Numbered from the stretch's first letter, positions 22,931 to 36,783 are shown. The stretch is DNA of 64,000 bases from Chlamydoabsidia padenii (GCA_025330725.1 JAIWND010000020.1:248001-312000), one strand, 5' to 3'. Numbers and translations are program-made. The notes: generated from the sequence alone by a model not told the origin.

Positions 22931-24557
22931 TAGTCTACCTCGGCCAAGGAATGGGTAAAGAAAAGAAAAAGGACATCTATCACCGCTGACTAACCCCTTT
23001 CTCTCTCTTTTATGTGGTAGCTCCCTCGGATTTTTTATCAGGATGTGATTGAACCATTTGGGTCTTTTTGGCACAATGTTTAGCATCTTATCTCAACGGC
23101 TCCAATAGGATAAAGTCTTGTTAGCTTGGTTGAACATATTTTTCTTAGACCAGGCGTATATACTCTCGATGCATGTGTTGTCAAGGTACACTTATCAACA
23201 CCAACTCTTCGCCCATCCAATTGACAGTTTCTGGACCTTGAACCCCTGTAGCCTAGTTATCCCCCCCTCCACTTGATTAGTATATTCCTTCCTTTGATGA
23301 TATCTTCATTTTGTTATATAATAAAATAAACTTGTTTATTAGTATAAAACCATCCATTGTTGTGCGTTTTTCCACCTAGAATATTGAAACACCGCCTTCA
23401 AGACACTCGAGTAAATTTAATTTTTCGCCGATTAGGGTAAACTTTAGCCCAAGTGGCTTCCTATAGGCTTCATCTCATCAATGCGAACTATGATGGCCAA
23501 TGTCCTGTATAAGATTGTTATAATTTGACAATGCATGGGTTTTGATCATCTGATTTTTTCTTTTTCACACCATATAAAAGAGCTTTTTAAATTCTTTAAC
23601 AAACAACAACAACTTGTCAGTCAATTCTTGGATGAGAATATGGCTGGCACCCCTCCTTTGAGAGGGATGGACCTCTTCCTAAAACACAAATACCATAGCT
23701 CCTTTTTGATTCTTCAAGCAGGATCATTCATGCAAATGATATGATTCAAATCCCGCCATAGGTTGAATGTCTTGTCTGATTAAATAGATACATAAAACAT
23801 TGTTCGCAATCCTATATATCACCCATCACATATATAAAAGAATGATTTAAAAAGATATTTATAAAGAGGATTTTACATATTAACATCATCCAAACTTAAA
23901 AAGAGTTGCTATCACCCCATTACCCTGATCCTATGTGAGATATGATATAATTCAGCAGATGAAGTAAGAAAGGTGCCGAGGGACTCGAAAAACAATTCCT
24001 GCAAGCAAAATCATGCGTGAGCTTAAAACAAACGCAATTCAATTCCCGCCAACGAAGAAAAGTGCACGTGTGTGACACTGGGGTAAAAGAAGATTGATTT
24101 ATTTTGTAATAGATGGTATAGGTAAAATAGAAATAAAAGAAAGACTATTTTAATTGACGATGAGGTACAATGTGTGATGGAGAATGGCAACAAGTTTTAA
24201 TGGGTGATGGAGAGTGGCAGTGAGTTGTCATGCTTGATGAATGAGTTACCAGCCGTTTGGATTTTAAAAGCCCGCATATTTGATTCAGGTGGCCACACCC
24301 ATTTGTTGTATCTAAATGCATACATTGTTCAGAGCAATACAAAGAGTCCTATTAAGAGAGAGATTAGACATAAGATAATCATATATACAAGCCCTTACAC
24401 AATGAGCAGCAATCGCCTTGTCACAAAAAGGACACCAGTTTAAATCACACATTTTATTAGAGGATAGAATATAAAAATAAATAAATAAAACAAAGAAGAA
24501 TCCCTTATATATAACTCCAAAAATTTTCTAGCACTAAAAATTTCTTGATCGCAGTCA
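22931..24557. other. 1.6 kb intergenic, no gene recognised
   Basis: Holds promoter-element copies at 23744-23757 and 24037-24050, the first directly behind a 21-nt string that recurs at 36416-36436. Short open frames at 23535-23744 and 24145-24443 have no domain. Confidence 0.5.
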
Positions 24558-26379
<1,822 letters not shown>

Positions 26380-26464
26380 CTTGTTCCACGAGTTTGGAAA
26401 AAGGGGGGGGAAACAAATTGAGAATGTAAAAGAGAAAGAAGGAAAATAGAAAAGAAGAGAAGAG

Positions 26465-26499
<35 letters not shown>

Positions 26500-26919
26500 G
26501 GAAGTCGGAGCTGGAATATGCGGGCAAGGCGGGTAGTTTCAAATGGGACATCTTTTTTATGCTGAAAGGATAGATTCGATGGCACTCAACAAGGTATCCA
26601 TAAGGCTGAGTCTGTTGTTGACGAAAAAAAAAAAAAAAAAAGGAAGGTTTTCCCCCATTGTTTTAGTGTGTAGCATGATACTCAATCATACCACCCATTT
26701 AGTATTTGGAAATAATAAATTGTTGATCTCTTTTGTTGCCCTATGACAATGTGTGATCTCTTCTTCCCCCCCAAAAAAACATGATCATTTTGGTATCATC
26801 TGCCTGTGGTCTGTTCAGTGCAACAATGGATGATTTTTAAACCCCGCATATCGTCTATTTCTTACCTCCATTCTTTTTTTTTTCTCTTTCCTTCTTTTTT
26901 CTTCTTCTATACCTTTACC
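26380..26919. other. Intergenic, divergent promoter region
   Basis: An A29-31 run near 26468-26497, an A18 run near 26623-26641, a gapped copy of the element near 26528 for the WD40 gene and a good copy at 26834-26847 for the WWE-like gene. No coding signal. Confidence 0.5.
26834..26847 (+). promoter_or_regulatory. Promoter element of the WWE-like gene
   Basis: TTTTTAAACCCCGC, 73 nt before the ATG at 26920, followed by T- and C/T-rich sequence. Confidence 0.5.
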
Positions 26920-27435
26920 ATGAAAAAAGATATCCGTAATCATCCTTATCACTTTGAACAAGCCTTACAAGCCACGTCTTCGATTGACACCTTCACCAAT
27001 GGATTGCTCACCTTGACTGAACAACAAAAGCATCAACAACAACAACAACAACAAGTGAAATCGACTGGTACAACTTACTTTACCTGGCTTGTCTTTATGT
27101 ATGCTAAATGGGTACCGTTTGATGCCAACAATCAAGGTAAATTGGAACAGACATTACATTTGGGTGGCACCTTTGTTGATATTGAAGATAGCAACTTTCC
27201 AAAGGTGAAAAGGGTCCGGGTGTTCCCAAAGTCAAACTACTTGTCTTATCTTGGTGTAAAGTATCGACTATCAAGGGTCATGCAACCTGATGCTTGGTCG
27301 GATTCTCAGGTAACTCCTCCTTCTGAACACAATTTAGCTCGAATCTTACCACCACCTATCGACAATGATACAACAAGAATCAATGATTGGCAATCAAGTC
27401 CACCTCAATCATTAATATCACATGTATTATCTTGA
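26920..27435 (+). CDS. Hypothetical protein with WWE-like region
   Basis: Single-exon gene for 171 residues starting MKKDIRNHPYHFEQAL. A Gln tract (about 38-46) precedes TYFTWLVFMYAKWVPFDA and GKLEQTLHLGGTFVDIED. This resembles the WWE-like N-terminal region of DDHD-type phospholipases (W ... WVPFD ... LE). Those enzymes are much larger and no lipase part is present here, so function is not inferred. The tail is proline-rich. An upstream extension exists without ATG and is poly-phenylalanine. Confidence 0.6.
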   Translation: MKKDIRNHPYHFEQALQATSSIDTFTNGLLTLTEQQKHQQQQQQQVKSTGTTYFTWLVFMYAKWVPFDANNQGKLEQTLHLGGTFVDIEDSNFPKVKRVRVFPKSNYLSYLGVKYRLSRVMQPDAWSDSQVTPPSEHNLARILPPPIDNDTTRINDWQSSPPQSLISHVLS

Positions 27436-29007
27436 TCTCCCCTTCCTCTCTCTTCCCTTTGTATCTATAACTCTCTATTGCCACTATATCCCCCTTCATT
27501 ATAATAGTTCTGTACTTTTTTTTTTTAACTCTTCCCTTTACTACATTAGGTTATGTTGTTGTGTTTATATTTGACTTGAAATAAAGAATAGTTAACTTGT
27601 AATAAAGAAAAATGTGATCATACAAAAAAGACTCTCTCCATGTGCCACGTTAGAAAAAAAAAAAAAAAACTTGAAAAAAAAAAAAAAACTTCCCTGCATA
27701 AAAAAAAAAGGCGGTTATAAAGAATGTGAACCTATGATTCATTGTGATAATTACATAGTTCATCATTCTTTCAAGACTTTTCGATCGGTTGCGATGTGTG
27801 ATTCATGAGAGCATTCACGATGGTTTACCACGGGATTACATTTTGATCAAATGATCACCTTTTTTTTTTTTTTTTTCAAACTCATCCTCAAAGAGAGGAG
27901 TTTGAATCCCCATCATCGGCTCTACAGCTCAGAATGGAGAAACGACATCAAATGACGCAGAGATTAACGTCGATTTGGGCACATCACAGGATCTCCAAGA
28001 TACCCGTCTCCTTGGTCCTAGTAATTCAATTCCCGCCGCGGCATTACTATTCCGAGGGCCCCTATTTAATACGAGGGGGTGTCACAAAAGTTGGGTTTCA
28101 ACATCTGTGGAGCAAAAAAAAAAAAAAAAAAAATCTTTTTTTTTACGCGCGTTGACATGTCTCCTTTAGTATACTCATCATGTTGCTTAAGCTAGGGAAA
28201 TTGTCAAAAATGACATAGGGAGTCCTTATTTACTGGAGAGAATGAATCTACCACTTTTTTGGACAACAGCACAAGACACAGACATAGGGGTAGCAAGTTC
28301 AATATTACCTTTTGATCCTTCACTCCAAGGTCGGGGTTGGAATAGTTTTGCATGAATTCAGGGTTTGAATCGACACTGTGACGTTTTTAAACAACAATTG
28401 AAATTCTATCCGAACGTTCAAGTCTAGAATGGGTGGTTTTAGAAATGACAGTGACTTCAAGGAGCTAAACAAAAAGAACGTGTAATTTGAAAATGGGGAG
28501 CGAGATAGTTCTTTCGTTTTTCATTTCCTTGTTCTCTTTATCCTCGTTCCTCTCCTTTTTCATTTAACTCGTGTTTGTCCCTGACACTTTATTATAGTGC
28601 ATATTCCCTACTAAACAAGTCAATGATTTGATCACATCACAATAATTGACACAATAGTTGAATTAGATATATATTCTATTTTGCTTAAATTGATATTTTG
28701 CCTCGCTTAACAAGTCTCATTTTGGTTCGCATGAACTTGGTCTTTTTCATTCTAAATCAGACTTGTCTCCTTAACCTCGGTAAGGACCAATAATAGTTGA
28801 CATCATTTCTATCTAATGATGTTCTATTCTACAATCATGTTTTTTTACAAGTATAAATAAAACCCTTTTGAATAAAATCAAATTCTTCTTCTCTCTTCAC
28901 CTTGGACGTTTATCGCCTTTTTCGAAATTAAAACCCCGATTCTATTTTTTTTTTTTTTTTTTTTATCTTAAAAGAAAGCGGGACTCCCACACTTTTTTTT
29001 TTTTTTC
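27436..29007. other. 1.57 kb intergenic, no gene recognised
   Basis: Contains several poly-A runs (27655-27687, 28114-28132), element copies at 27901-27912 and 28024-28037 without a gene, and the C2H2 promoter at 28927-28940. Lysine-rich frames are products of the A runs. Confidence 0.5.
28927..28940 (+). promoter_or_regulatory. Promoter element of the C2H2 gene
   Basis: ATTAAAACCCCGAT, 68 nt before the ATG, followed by a T22 tract. Confidence 0.5.
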
Positions 29008-30084
29008 ATGTCTTCTTGTATTCAACCATTCCAGGGCTCTCTTGTCCATGAATCTCCAAACAATGTATTACGGTTTGTTAATCCCAATTCTCTTGATCGA
29101 CCCAATGACTATTACATGCCTTCACCCAAGCAAAAGGATACTCCTCGACGTTTCAGTTATGCTGACATGTTAACCTCTGGTCCCAATTCTTATGACAATA
29201 ATGACCCTTATTATTTGCCCTTGACATCACCTTCGAATGCCAGTGACGATTATCACCATCCCCATAGCAGTGATTCATCCACCAGTTCGACCAATGATCA
29301 GCTTCACTATATGGACAACTCGGCAGGATCATTCATCATGAACCATGTCCACTTTTCAACTTCACCATCACCACCTGGACTGACAGATGGATTCAACTTG
29401 ACTTGCTCACCTACTCCGTCTGTGGCCGAGCCTCCTTACCATCAACAACAACAACAACAACATCGTCATTCGATTGCCACCACTGTTCAGCACCCTTCGG
29501 CTTGTCTTTATGATAACAACAACCGACATCATAGTTTCAGTCTGTACGAACAACCTCGACCTGGTATGATCTATAACAGCAAACCTCAAATTAAAAAGGA
29601 ACAAATGAATGATGCCTGTCTCTCCATGTATACGCCTCAACCCAGTAAAGAAGACAAACCCACTATCAAGAAACCTCCACGATCTCGTGGCCGTCGAGTC
29701 TCTAATATACCAAGTAATGGTTCTCGTATGTTTATATGCAAAGCGGATGGATGTGGTAAGGTGTTTAAACGATCTGAACATCTCAAACGACATATTCGAT
29801 CCATTCATACTTTGGAAAAACGTAAGTACATATTCAATAAGGGAAAGAGGAAACTGACCAACTTTTTATATAATTATATAGCGTTTGAATGTCCTTATCA
29901 AAGCTGTAACAAACGATTCTCTCGATCTGATAATTTGAATCAACATATCCGGATCCATAGACATAGTAATGGTGGTCCAACTAAACTAGACAAACAACAA
30001 CAACAACAACAACAACAACCTAGCAGTAATACTCAACGCCAATCACCGGAACACTTTGCCAGTTATGTCCAAGGTTATATCTGA
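29008..30084 (+). CDS. C2H2 zinc-finger transcription factor, Msn2/Seb1-like
   Basis: Nuclear factor of 338 residues from two exons (29008-29821 and 29882-30084). Two C-terminal fingers read FICKADGCGKVFKRSEHLKR and HIRSIHT, linker LEKPFE, then CPYQSCNKRFSRSDNLNQHI and RIH. The pair of C-x4-C fingers with RSEHLKRH and RSDNLNQH is typical of stress-response (STRE, CCCCT-binding) factors such as Msn2/Seb1. Splicing inside the linker restores K-P-F. The rest is Ser/Thr/Gln/His-rich low complexity with a Gln tract near residue 146 and another after the fingers. Binding specificity is inferred from the finger helices only. Confidence 0.9.
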   Translation: MSSCIQPFQGSLVHESPNNVLRFVNPNSLDRPNDYYMPSPKQKDTPRRFSYADMLTSGPNSYDNNDPYYLPLTSPSNASDDYHHPHSSDSSTSSTNDQLHYMDNSAGSFIMNHVHFSTSPSPPGLTDGFNLTCSPTPSVAEPPYHQQQQQQHRHSIATTVQHPSACLYDNNNRHHSFSLYEQPRPGMIYNSKPQIKKEQMNDACLSMYTPQPSKEDKPTIKKPPRSRGRRVSNIPSNGSRMFICKADGCGKVFKRSEHLKRHIRSIHTLEKRKYIFNKGKRKLTNFLYNYIAFECPYQSCNKRFSRSDNLNQHIRIHRHSNGGPTKLDKQQQQQQQQPSSNTQRQSPEHFASYVQGYI

Positions 30085-31093
30085 TCTCACTTTCTTTAAT
30101 ACCCTCCTCTTATATAATCTATCTTTTTTTTTTTTTACACTCTTTATTCTCACTTGACTATGTATGACCTCCTTTTTTTTTTTTTTTTACTTTTAATACC
30201 ATACCACATTACAGTTTATCTTCATATACTTTTTTATGCTTTTTTACTTTATTCTTCTCTTTTACACTATACCTCCTCCTCCTTCCTTTACTGTAGAAAG
30301 TGGTTGATCTTTTTTTCGGCTGGAAACTGAATATTGCTCAATAAACTGTTTTTATTTTTATCATTCATGCGGGTTGTGTTTGAAATGGGCGGCGGTTGAA
30401 TATAAAAGGTGGGCGGGGTTTAGGCTTCTCTTTCTCTCTCTCTCTCTTCTTTTTACTGATAATTTGATCGACTTTGGATCTGGTTGAAAACAGACTTTGG
30501 TTCTTAACTTGGTCACAGTAAAAGGATAAGTGTGAAGGAAAGAAAGAAAGAAAATGACCACTGACCATTAGTCGAACTCGCTCTTCTTTTATAGATTCCC
30601 CCCCCTCGAGTTACATTCATTATTCTCTTTTGTATAGGTACAGTGGGCATCTCTTACATCCTGTGGTCATTCTTGCGAAAAGCAAATCTTTTCATTTTTC
30701 CTTCTATACGGACTTTATGGTACAAAAAGGTAATGATAAAAGTAATGTGTTTCTCTCCTGGTTTTGTTAATGACAGACTCTCTCTCTCGAATTACGGCAA
30801 CATGTCGGGATTTGAAACTATTTTATTTAGCCCTCTCACCATCAGGATGGATGGGCCACCATCATAGTATCCTTACGAAATGATGACTTTTATCCCATGA
30901 GGAAACCTAGTATAGATATTAGTTTATAAAGGTAGTATAGTTTGTAGTACTTGTATTAGGTATGGTAATAAAGTGGCGTGTGACTGGGTAAAAAATTTCC
31001 GTTACCTTGTTGATTACGATTTTTTTTTCTTTTTTCTTCTTCCGCTCTTGTGTATTTTTTTTTTTTTTTTTTTTTTTTGATCAAGTCCTTGTC
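30085..31093. other. Intergenic, no convincing gene
   Basis: T-rich 3' region of the C2H2 gene, an element-like copy at 30413-30422 and a strong one at 30806-30818. A stretch near 30643-30728 reads ISYILWSFLRKANLFIF after a TATAG acceptor-like site and ends at a GTAATG donor-like site. It could be an exon of an unrecognised small membrane protein, but no ATG-bearing exon was found. Confidence 0.4.
30806..30818 (+). promoter_or_regulatory. Promoter element upstream of NUP53
   Basis: CGGGATTTGAAAC, 276 nt before the NUP53 ATG, farther than usual. An unmapped 5' exon could explain the distance. Confidence 0.4.
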
Positions 31094-33173
31094 ATGTTTG
31101 CACCAAAGCCCGAGACTAAACCGTTTGGATGGGGGTATGTACCAACTGGATTATATGGTCACTGACAAATGTTAACGATGCTCTTCTCTTTGGTTTTGAT
31201 AGCGCCGCTTCTGATAATACCCAACAGACGCCTTCATTGTTTGGAAACACTACACAGCCTACAACGAACAGTAGTACTTTTGGGACACAGCAACAACAAC
31301 AGCAGCCATTTTCGTTTGGCTCTACTTCTACAACCAACAACAATACTTTTGGGAACAACACACAACAGCAACCATCATCTTTGTTTGGCTCTACTTCTAC
31401 AACCAACAGCAATACTTTCGGTGCCAATACACAGCAAAAACAGCCATTTTCGTTTGGATCTACTACTACAACCAACAACACTACTTTTGGTAACAACACA
31501 CAACAGCCACAACCATCATCTTTGTTTGGATCTACTACTACTACAACCAACAATAATACCTTTGGGACCAACACCTCAAATGCTCAGCCATCAACTTCAC
31601 TCTTTGGAAGCACCAATACTAATACACAGCAGCCGTCTTCCTTTGGCACTACTTCCAACAATACTACTTTTGGGACAGCAGCAAATACACAACAACCAAC
31701 TTCACTTTTTGGAGGAGGTACTTCATCTTTTGGATTTGGCAACACACAAAAACCACCAGGATCCACAACTTCTACTTTTGGATCAAACACCTTTGGAACC
31801 AATAATCAACAACAACAACAACAACAAGGACTACTAAGCTTACAAGCAGCCTTTCCCGATACCAATGTGCCATACTTTATCATCCGACCTGATGGGATCA
31901 ATCGTACGACATTCCCTTCCTCCTTCTTTTTAAACGAACGGTCAACCACATCCACTAAACCTACTACAAAGGACGCCACCTTTTATTATAAAGGGAAAGA
32001 AACAACGATTGCCGAATCCATCAATTCTGAAGACAAATCATCAAGTAAACTCTCGACTTGTTCGGCTTCTTCTCCTACACAACGAAATTATGCAGGCAAA
32101 CGAAAGGTCCTTCCTGGGTTTTTGACAGGCTATTCTGCTCAGGTAAGAAAGGGAAAGAGGTGTAAATAATAATAAAAAACTCACCTGATTCCATTACCAT
32201 TTAGACTACGGAAAATGCTAGAACGGGACAAAAACGATCTTTGGATAATAATGATGACTCGAGGTAAAATAAAAATAAAAAAAAAAGTATAGATTCTTGA
32301 TTCTTTCTCCAACTCATCCTCCCTTTTGTTTTTTTTGTTTTTGTTATAGTCGGCGAGTAGTGACCAAATCCTCCTCATCAACTACATATACAGGCATTTT
32401 TGGAAATCAACTCAACAATCGGTCTACAAGTTTCGGTAAATTGGAACCTGATAATGATGATGATGATGCACCACCCGTATTATCCTTATGGCATATTCAT
32501 ACAGGTCCCACTACTGAAACTAAACCAGGTAAGAAGAATCCTATTTTGGTTTTTATTATGTTTACTAACTTTGTTTCTTTGTTTCATAGCTCCTCTGGTC
32601 AACTTGATAAAAGAAGCAAAAGGAATAAGGTAAAATAGAGATAGAGGGAAAAAGTGACTTGATTTTGATTGTATGTCTTTTATATATAGTGATTTGGATG
32701 ATCAATATATCCCAGGCGGTGTCTCATCTACTGTTAGTGTATTTGGCTATCCACCAGAAATGGTCACTGACATCTTGACCTACTTTAAACAATTTGGCGA
32801 TATCTCGGCAACCACTGAAACTGCAAAGAATTGTGTGACGATCACTTATACAACTCCTCAAGCAGCTCAAAAAGCAGTAGAGGCAAATGGCAAGGTGCTT
32901 CCTAACAATACCATGGTCGGGGTAACTCGTCTGTTGCCAGCCGACATTGATCGTACTCCTTCTAATACCATTATCAAGAACAACAATTCCACGCCCGTCG
33001 ATCCATCCATATTCAAACCATCCAGCTCCTCCAATGGCATTCTTGGCATCTTCTCTTCGTCAGAACCATCTAAACCAGTACCTGAATTGACAAAGTTGGG
33101 TCAACCTGTAGTTAAAGTGGGTCAAGAAAATCTGTTTGACAAGATCAAAAAATATGCACTCACTGGTTGGTAG
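31094..33173 (+). CDS. FG-nucleoporin Nup53/Nup35 with RRM-like MPPN domain
   Basis: Nuclear pore component of 580 residues from six exons (31094-31134, 31203-32142, 32205-32263, 32350-32528, 32590-32629, 32690-33173). The first 200 residues are FG repeats of the form SLFGSTSTTNSNTFG, far richer than in animal Nup35. The C-terminal third carries the dimerising RRM-like fold: VSVFGYPPEMVTDILTYFKQ, FGDI, then VTITYTTPQAAQKAVEANGK. It ends in NLFDKIKKYALTGW, the amphipathic membrane-binding tail of this family. The extended FG block is the odd point: it makes the protein look like a linker nucleoporin with an FG domain grafted on. An antisense open frame is a by-product of the repeats. Confidence 0.88.
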
Positions 33174-33545
33174 ACTATTATTAAATCATATAGAATCATT
33201 TGTTTACTCCCCTTCCCCCCCCCCCTTTTTTTTTTTTTAAAAAAAACAAGTAATAATAAAAATGAAATTGAACTATCTTTGAACAATGGCCCGATTTGGA
33301 ACTCCGGTGACTCATTTTTAAAAGGCGTCTCTTTTTTTTTTTTTGAAACCACATTGTTACCCTTTTTTTCTCTCTCCCTCTCCCTTTTTAAACTTTTTTT
33401 TTTTTCTTTTTTTTTTTTACAATTGATATTGTAATTGTATATCTTGACTCTGTCTATCGATTTGACGGAACAAGGTAATAACAATTAAACTTTTAAACGC
33501 TCTCAATTAATATAAACCTCTTGTTCTTCTTCCAAGATAGTATTA
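33174..33545. other. Intergenic
   Basis: C/T- and T-rich tracts (33210-33240, 33332-33420) with an element-like TTTGGAACTCCGG at 33294-33306, 240 nt before the next ATG. No coding signal. Confidence 0.5.
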
Positions 33546-35842
33546 ATGATGAATCATACTGATAATGTAAATGGTGATGCTTCACATGGCGATGAAGGAT
33601 ACGTGGAACAGAGGTTTGAAGCACCTGATTTTATGGTAAAATGGTCTGAAGAACAAAAAGCAGGTAATTATTATTGTGGAAAATAGGGAGCGTCGTTTAT
33701 TTTACTCATTTATTATCATCATTTTGGGTTTCCTTTTATAAAAATAGAATTTGCATACCAACTACTGTTATCCATTCCGACATCCCGGTCCCTCAAAGTC
33801 GTGGATCGACTGGGTCCATTATTACATCGTGATTTTTTCTCGGTAAGTGACAACAATAAAGATACAAGAAGGAATGATATTGAATTCTTATTTGTTATTG
33901 TTTAGATGTTACCTTATGAATTGGCAGTTTATATTCTTAGTCATGTGGATGTCCTTACTGTGATACACATGAGTCAAGTCTCAAGGCGGTGGAAAATCAT
34001 TTGTGAAGATCCTTCTTTATGGAAACAACTCTTTGTGCTTAAAGGATGGCGATATGATCAACAAGCAATCACAAATTATCTCAACGAATCAACAAACAAA
34101 GGGAAAACCAAGATTTCTACTATACCAACATCATCCTCTTCTTCTCGATCACCTGTGGCAATAACGAACGATACACGTTATGATCCAGCGGCTTTACCTA
34201 CCATGCCTGGTGCACCTTCAAGTCGACTTGGAACATTACGTCGACCTGGTGATATCTTTTTAAGACTTCGACAACGACGACCATCACCCACATCATCTTC
34301 ACCTACTTCAATTCAATCCTTTGAATCGATGCTTGTCAATGAACCCACTGCATCACAGTCAACTGATCCTGCACCCACTGATTTACCACCTTCATCTCCC
34401 ACAACTACTAGTGACATTACCAAACGTGGATCGAAATTACTCTTGTTTGACACCAATCGACGACAACACCATAGACCCATCCTTGTCGATTCAAAATTAC
34501 CAGTGACCATACCTTCTTTATCCACTGTTCCCAGCACCATCCGAAAATCACATCCTACACCATCCTGTACTCGCATCAGTGTCTCTTCTACACTCAAGCC
34601 TACCTTGAATAATCATCCACACGACGACGTAACTCAACACCGAGTGATCGAACGCCGACCTTTCAAGAACCGACCCATCTCTCGTCAACATGTCCATTAC
34701 GACGAAACAGCACTCTATCATTACCAAGAGGAAAACGATCGACGATTCATCAATTGGCGTCGACTGTACCGGAATCGCAACCTAATTGAAAAACGATGGC
34801 GAGATGGACAATACTGGATGCACAACATGGTCGACTCTTCGTCAGAACACCATACGGACTGGATCTATTGTTTACAATTCAACCACCGGATCCTGATCAG
34901 CGGCAGTCGAGATCGCACCATCAAGATCTGGGCGCTTCATACCGGGGCCTGTCTACATACGCTGTATGGTCACAAGGCCAGTGTGTTATGTCTCCAATTC
35001 GACGACAAGTATATCATCAGTGGTAGTAGTGATGCCACCATGGTGATGTGGGATGTCACTAGTGCGAAACGGATACGTAAATTGATGGGGCACGATGAAA
35101 GTGTGTTGAATTTACGGTTTGCCGGCAATCGGTTGGTCAGCTCTTCGAAAGATCGTACCATTCGGGTCTGGGATTTGGGGACGGGATCCACGACCCAGGT
35201 GCTTCGGGGCCATCGGGCGGCTGTCAATGCCGTGCAATTCAAAGACGATATGGTGGTATCTGCCTCTGGGGATCGAACGATTCGATTATGGAATGCGGTA
35301 TAAAGGATCATACGTTTTTATTTCGGGAGGAGGGAAAAAACTCACTCTTCTTTTATAGGCAACAGGTGTTTCGCTTCGGACATTTGATTCTCATAGTCGT
35401 GGGATCGCATGTGTGGAATTCGATGGACAATGTATTGTCTCTGGCTCAAGTGATCAATCCATCAAGGTATGGAATCAAGCGACAGGGGAATGTCTGACGA
35501 CCATGGCCGGTCATACTGATCTGGTACGGACGTTACAAATGGATCGACACTCGAATCGCATCGTCAGTGGAAGTTATGATGGTAGTATCAAGATTTGGAA
35601 TATGGACAAGGGTGTTTTGATTAAAAGTCTAAATGATAAAGTGGAAGGAAGGTAAGTGGATGGCTTTATCTATTGATCATGACACTTATTCTCTCTTTTT
35701 ATATAGAATTCTTAATCTACAATTTGATTATGCTAAAATCATTTGCTGTACCAACATGTCAAAAATCGTCATTTATGATTTTACATATGGTCTCGACACT
35801 CAGTTTTTGGATACGTCCCTTCCCCCTGCTAGTATAGTTTAA
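33546..35842 (+). CDS. F-box / WD40-repeat protein (putative SCF substrate receptor)
   Basis: Predicted ubiquitin-ligase specificity factor. Five exons (33546-33663, 33748-33842, 33906-35297, 35359-35651, 35707-35842) give 677 residues. The F-box reads LPYELAVYILSHVDVLTVIH and SRRWKIICEDPSLWKQL (residues about 70-115). A long Ser/Thr/Pro-rich linker follows (about 130-310). Then come seven WD repeats with GSRDRTIKIWA, GSSDATMVMWD, SSKDRTIRVWD, SASGDRTIRLWN, GSSDQSIKVWN, GSYDGSIKIWN and a degenerate last blade. The preceding helices (FAYQLLLSIPTSRSLKVVDR) resemble the D-domain-like region of Cdc4/Pop1/Met30-type proteins. Which orthologue it is cannot be decided here. Confidence 0.9.
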
Positions 35843-36783
35843 TATATATATATGTGTAATAAATAGTCTTTATCATGTCTCAAGTCATCTGACTCTTATA
35901 TAAACTGCTTCAATAATGAAAGCAGGTTGGGGATTGATTGTATAAAAGAGGGGGAGAAAGCGGGGTTGGAAATATCGCTGCATGAACTGCGGGGTTTGCA
36001 AAAAGTGGATTTTAACATCAATAAATCTTTATTCCTCCGTCTTGGCACGAGTAGCATCGTTTTCTCGCCCAGATCGAGACCAATGATACGATCTTCAAAA
36101 ACATAGTTTTCAGGCTTAAAGTCTTCAAGAGAAAATTGTTCTTGTTGATGTAAAGTTGGCTATTTTCGTTAACATCGTTGACATGGCGTGGTAGCACTAT
36201 TTTTTTTTGGGGGGGGGATTCCGGGCCTCTTCCATTTTTTGTAATAAAAGAAGAGAGAAAAAAAAACACATTATTATATCCTTTGTATATGACAACAATT
36301 TATAAAGTTATTTGCAACTACAAACCATTTAGAACGAGGCAGGGTTAGTAAACTTGGTCTTTTTGATTGGGGTATGTAAACGAACCACATTGGCGGGATT
36401 CAAATGAAGGGGCATATTCATGCAAATGATATGATTAGTCTCTCGTGACGGAACCTAACGTCCTTGATGTTTGGGACGCCACCCCTGACCATGATGCACC
36501 TAATCAAGCATTTCATGCACTATCTGAAAATTCAAATCCCGGTCCATATTCACATTTGGCCAGAGTAGTGTTTGAAAAAAGTAAATGTCATCTTTGGCCA
36601 GTTTTTTTTTTTTTTTTTTCGATGGCAAGTGAAGATTGTCGAATGGTATGAACCATTCCCTATAGTCTAGACTGTATGATATGACAAGAATAAATAAGAC
36701 AAGTATTTATTATTTATAAATTAAAAAAATAAAAAGACCAATTTAAATTCTGGTATACATATAAAACTACATACTAAATAATA
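35843..36783. other. Intergenic with element copies and a short relic
   Basis: Element copies at 35960-35973, 35989-36003, 36393-36405 and 36530-36543. A minus-strand relic at about 36030-36170 is listed separately. The 21-nt string shared with 23726-23746 is at 36416-36436. Confidence 0.5.
36030..36170 (-). pseudogene. Short coding relic with G-x-D-x-G motif, possible transposon debris
   Basis: One minus-strand frame reads FSLEDFKPENYVFEDRIIGL and then DLGEKTMLLVPRRRNK, about 45 codons, closed on both sides by stops. IIGLDLGEKTM resembles the first RuvC-like motif of TnpB/Fanzor-type nucleases (G-x-D-x-G), but the fragment is too short to assign. Confidence 0.28.

Noticed and set aside
27614..27808. 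Lysine-rich small ORF
   Set aside because: It is a translation of poly-A runs with no other coding evidence.
31116..31574. 152-codon minus-strand frame rich in LLLVVV
   Set aside because: It mirrors the FG-repeat DNA of the nucleoporin on the other strand. Periodic repeats keep the antisense open.
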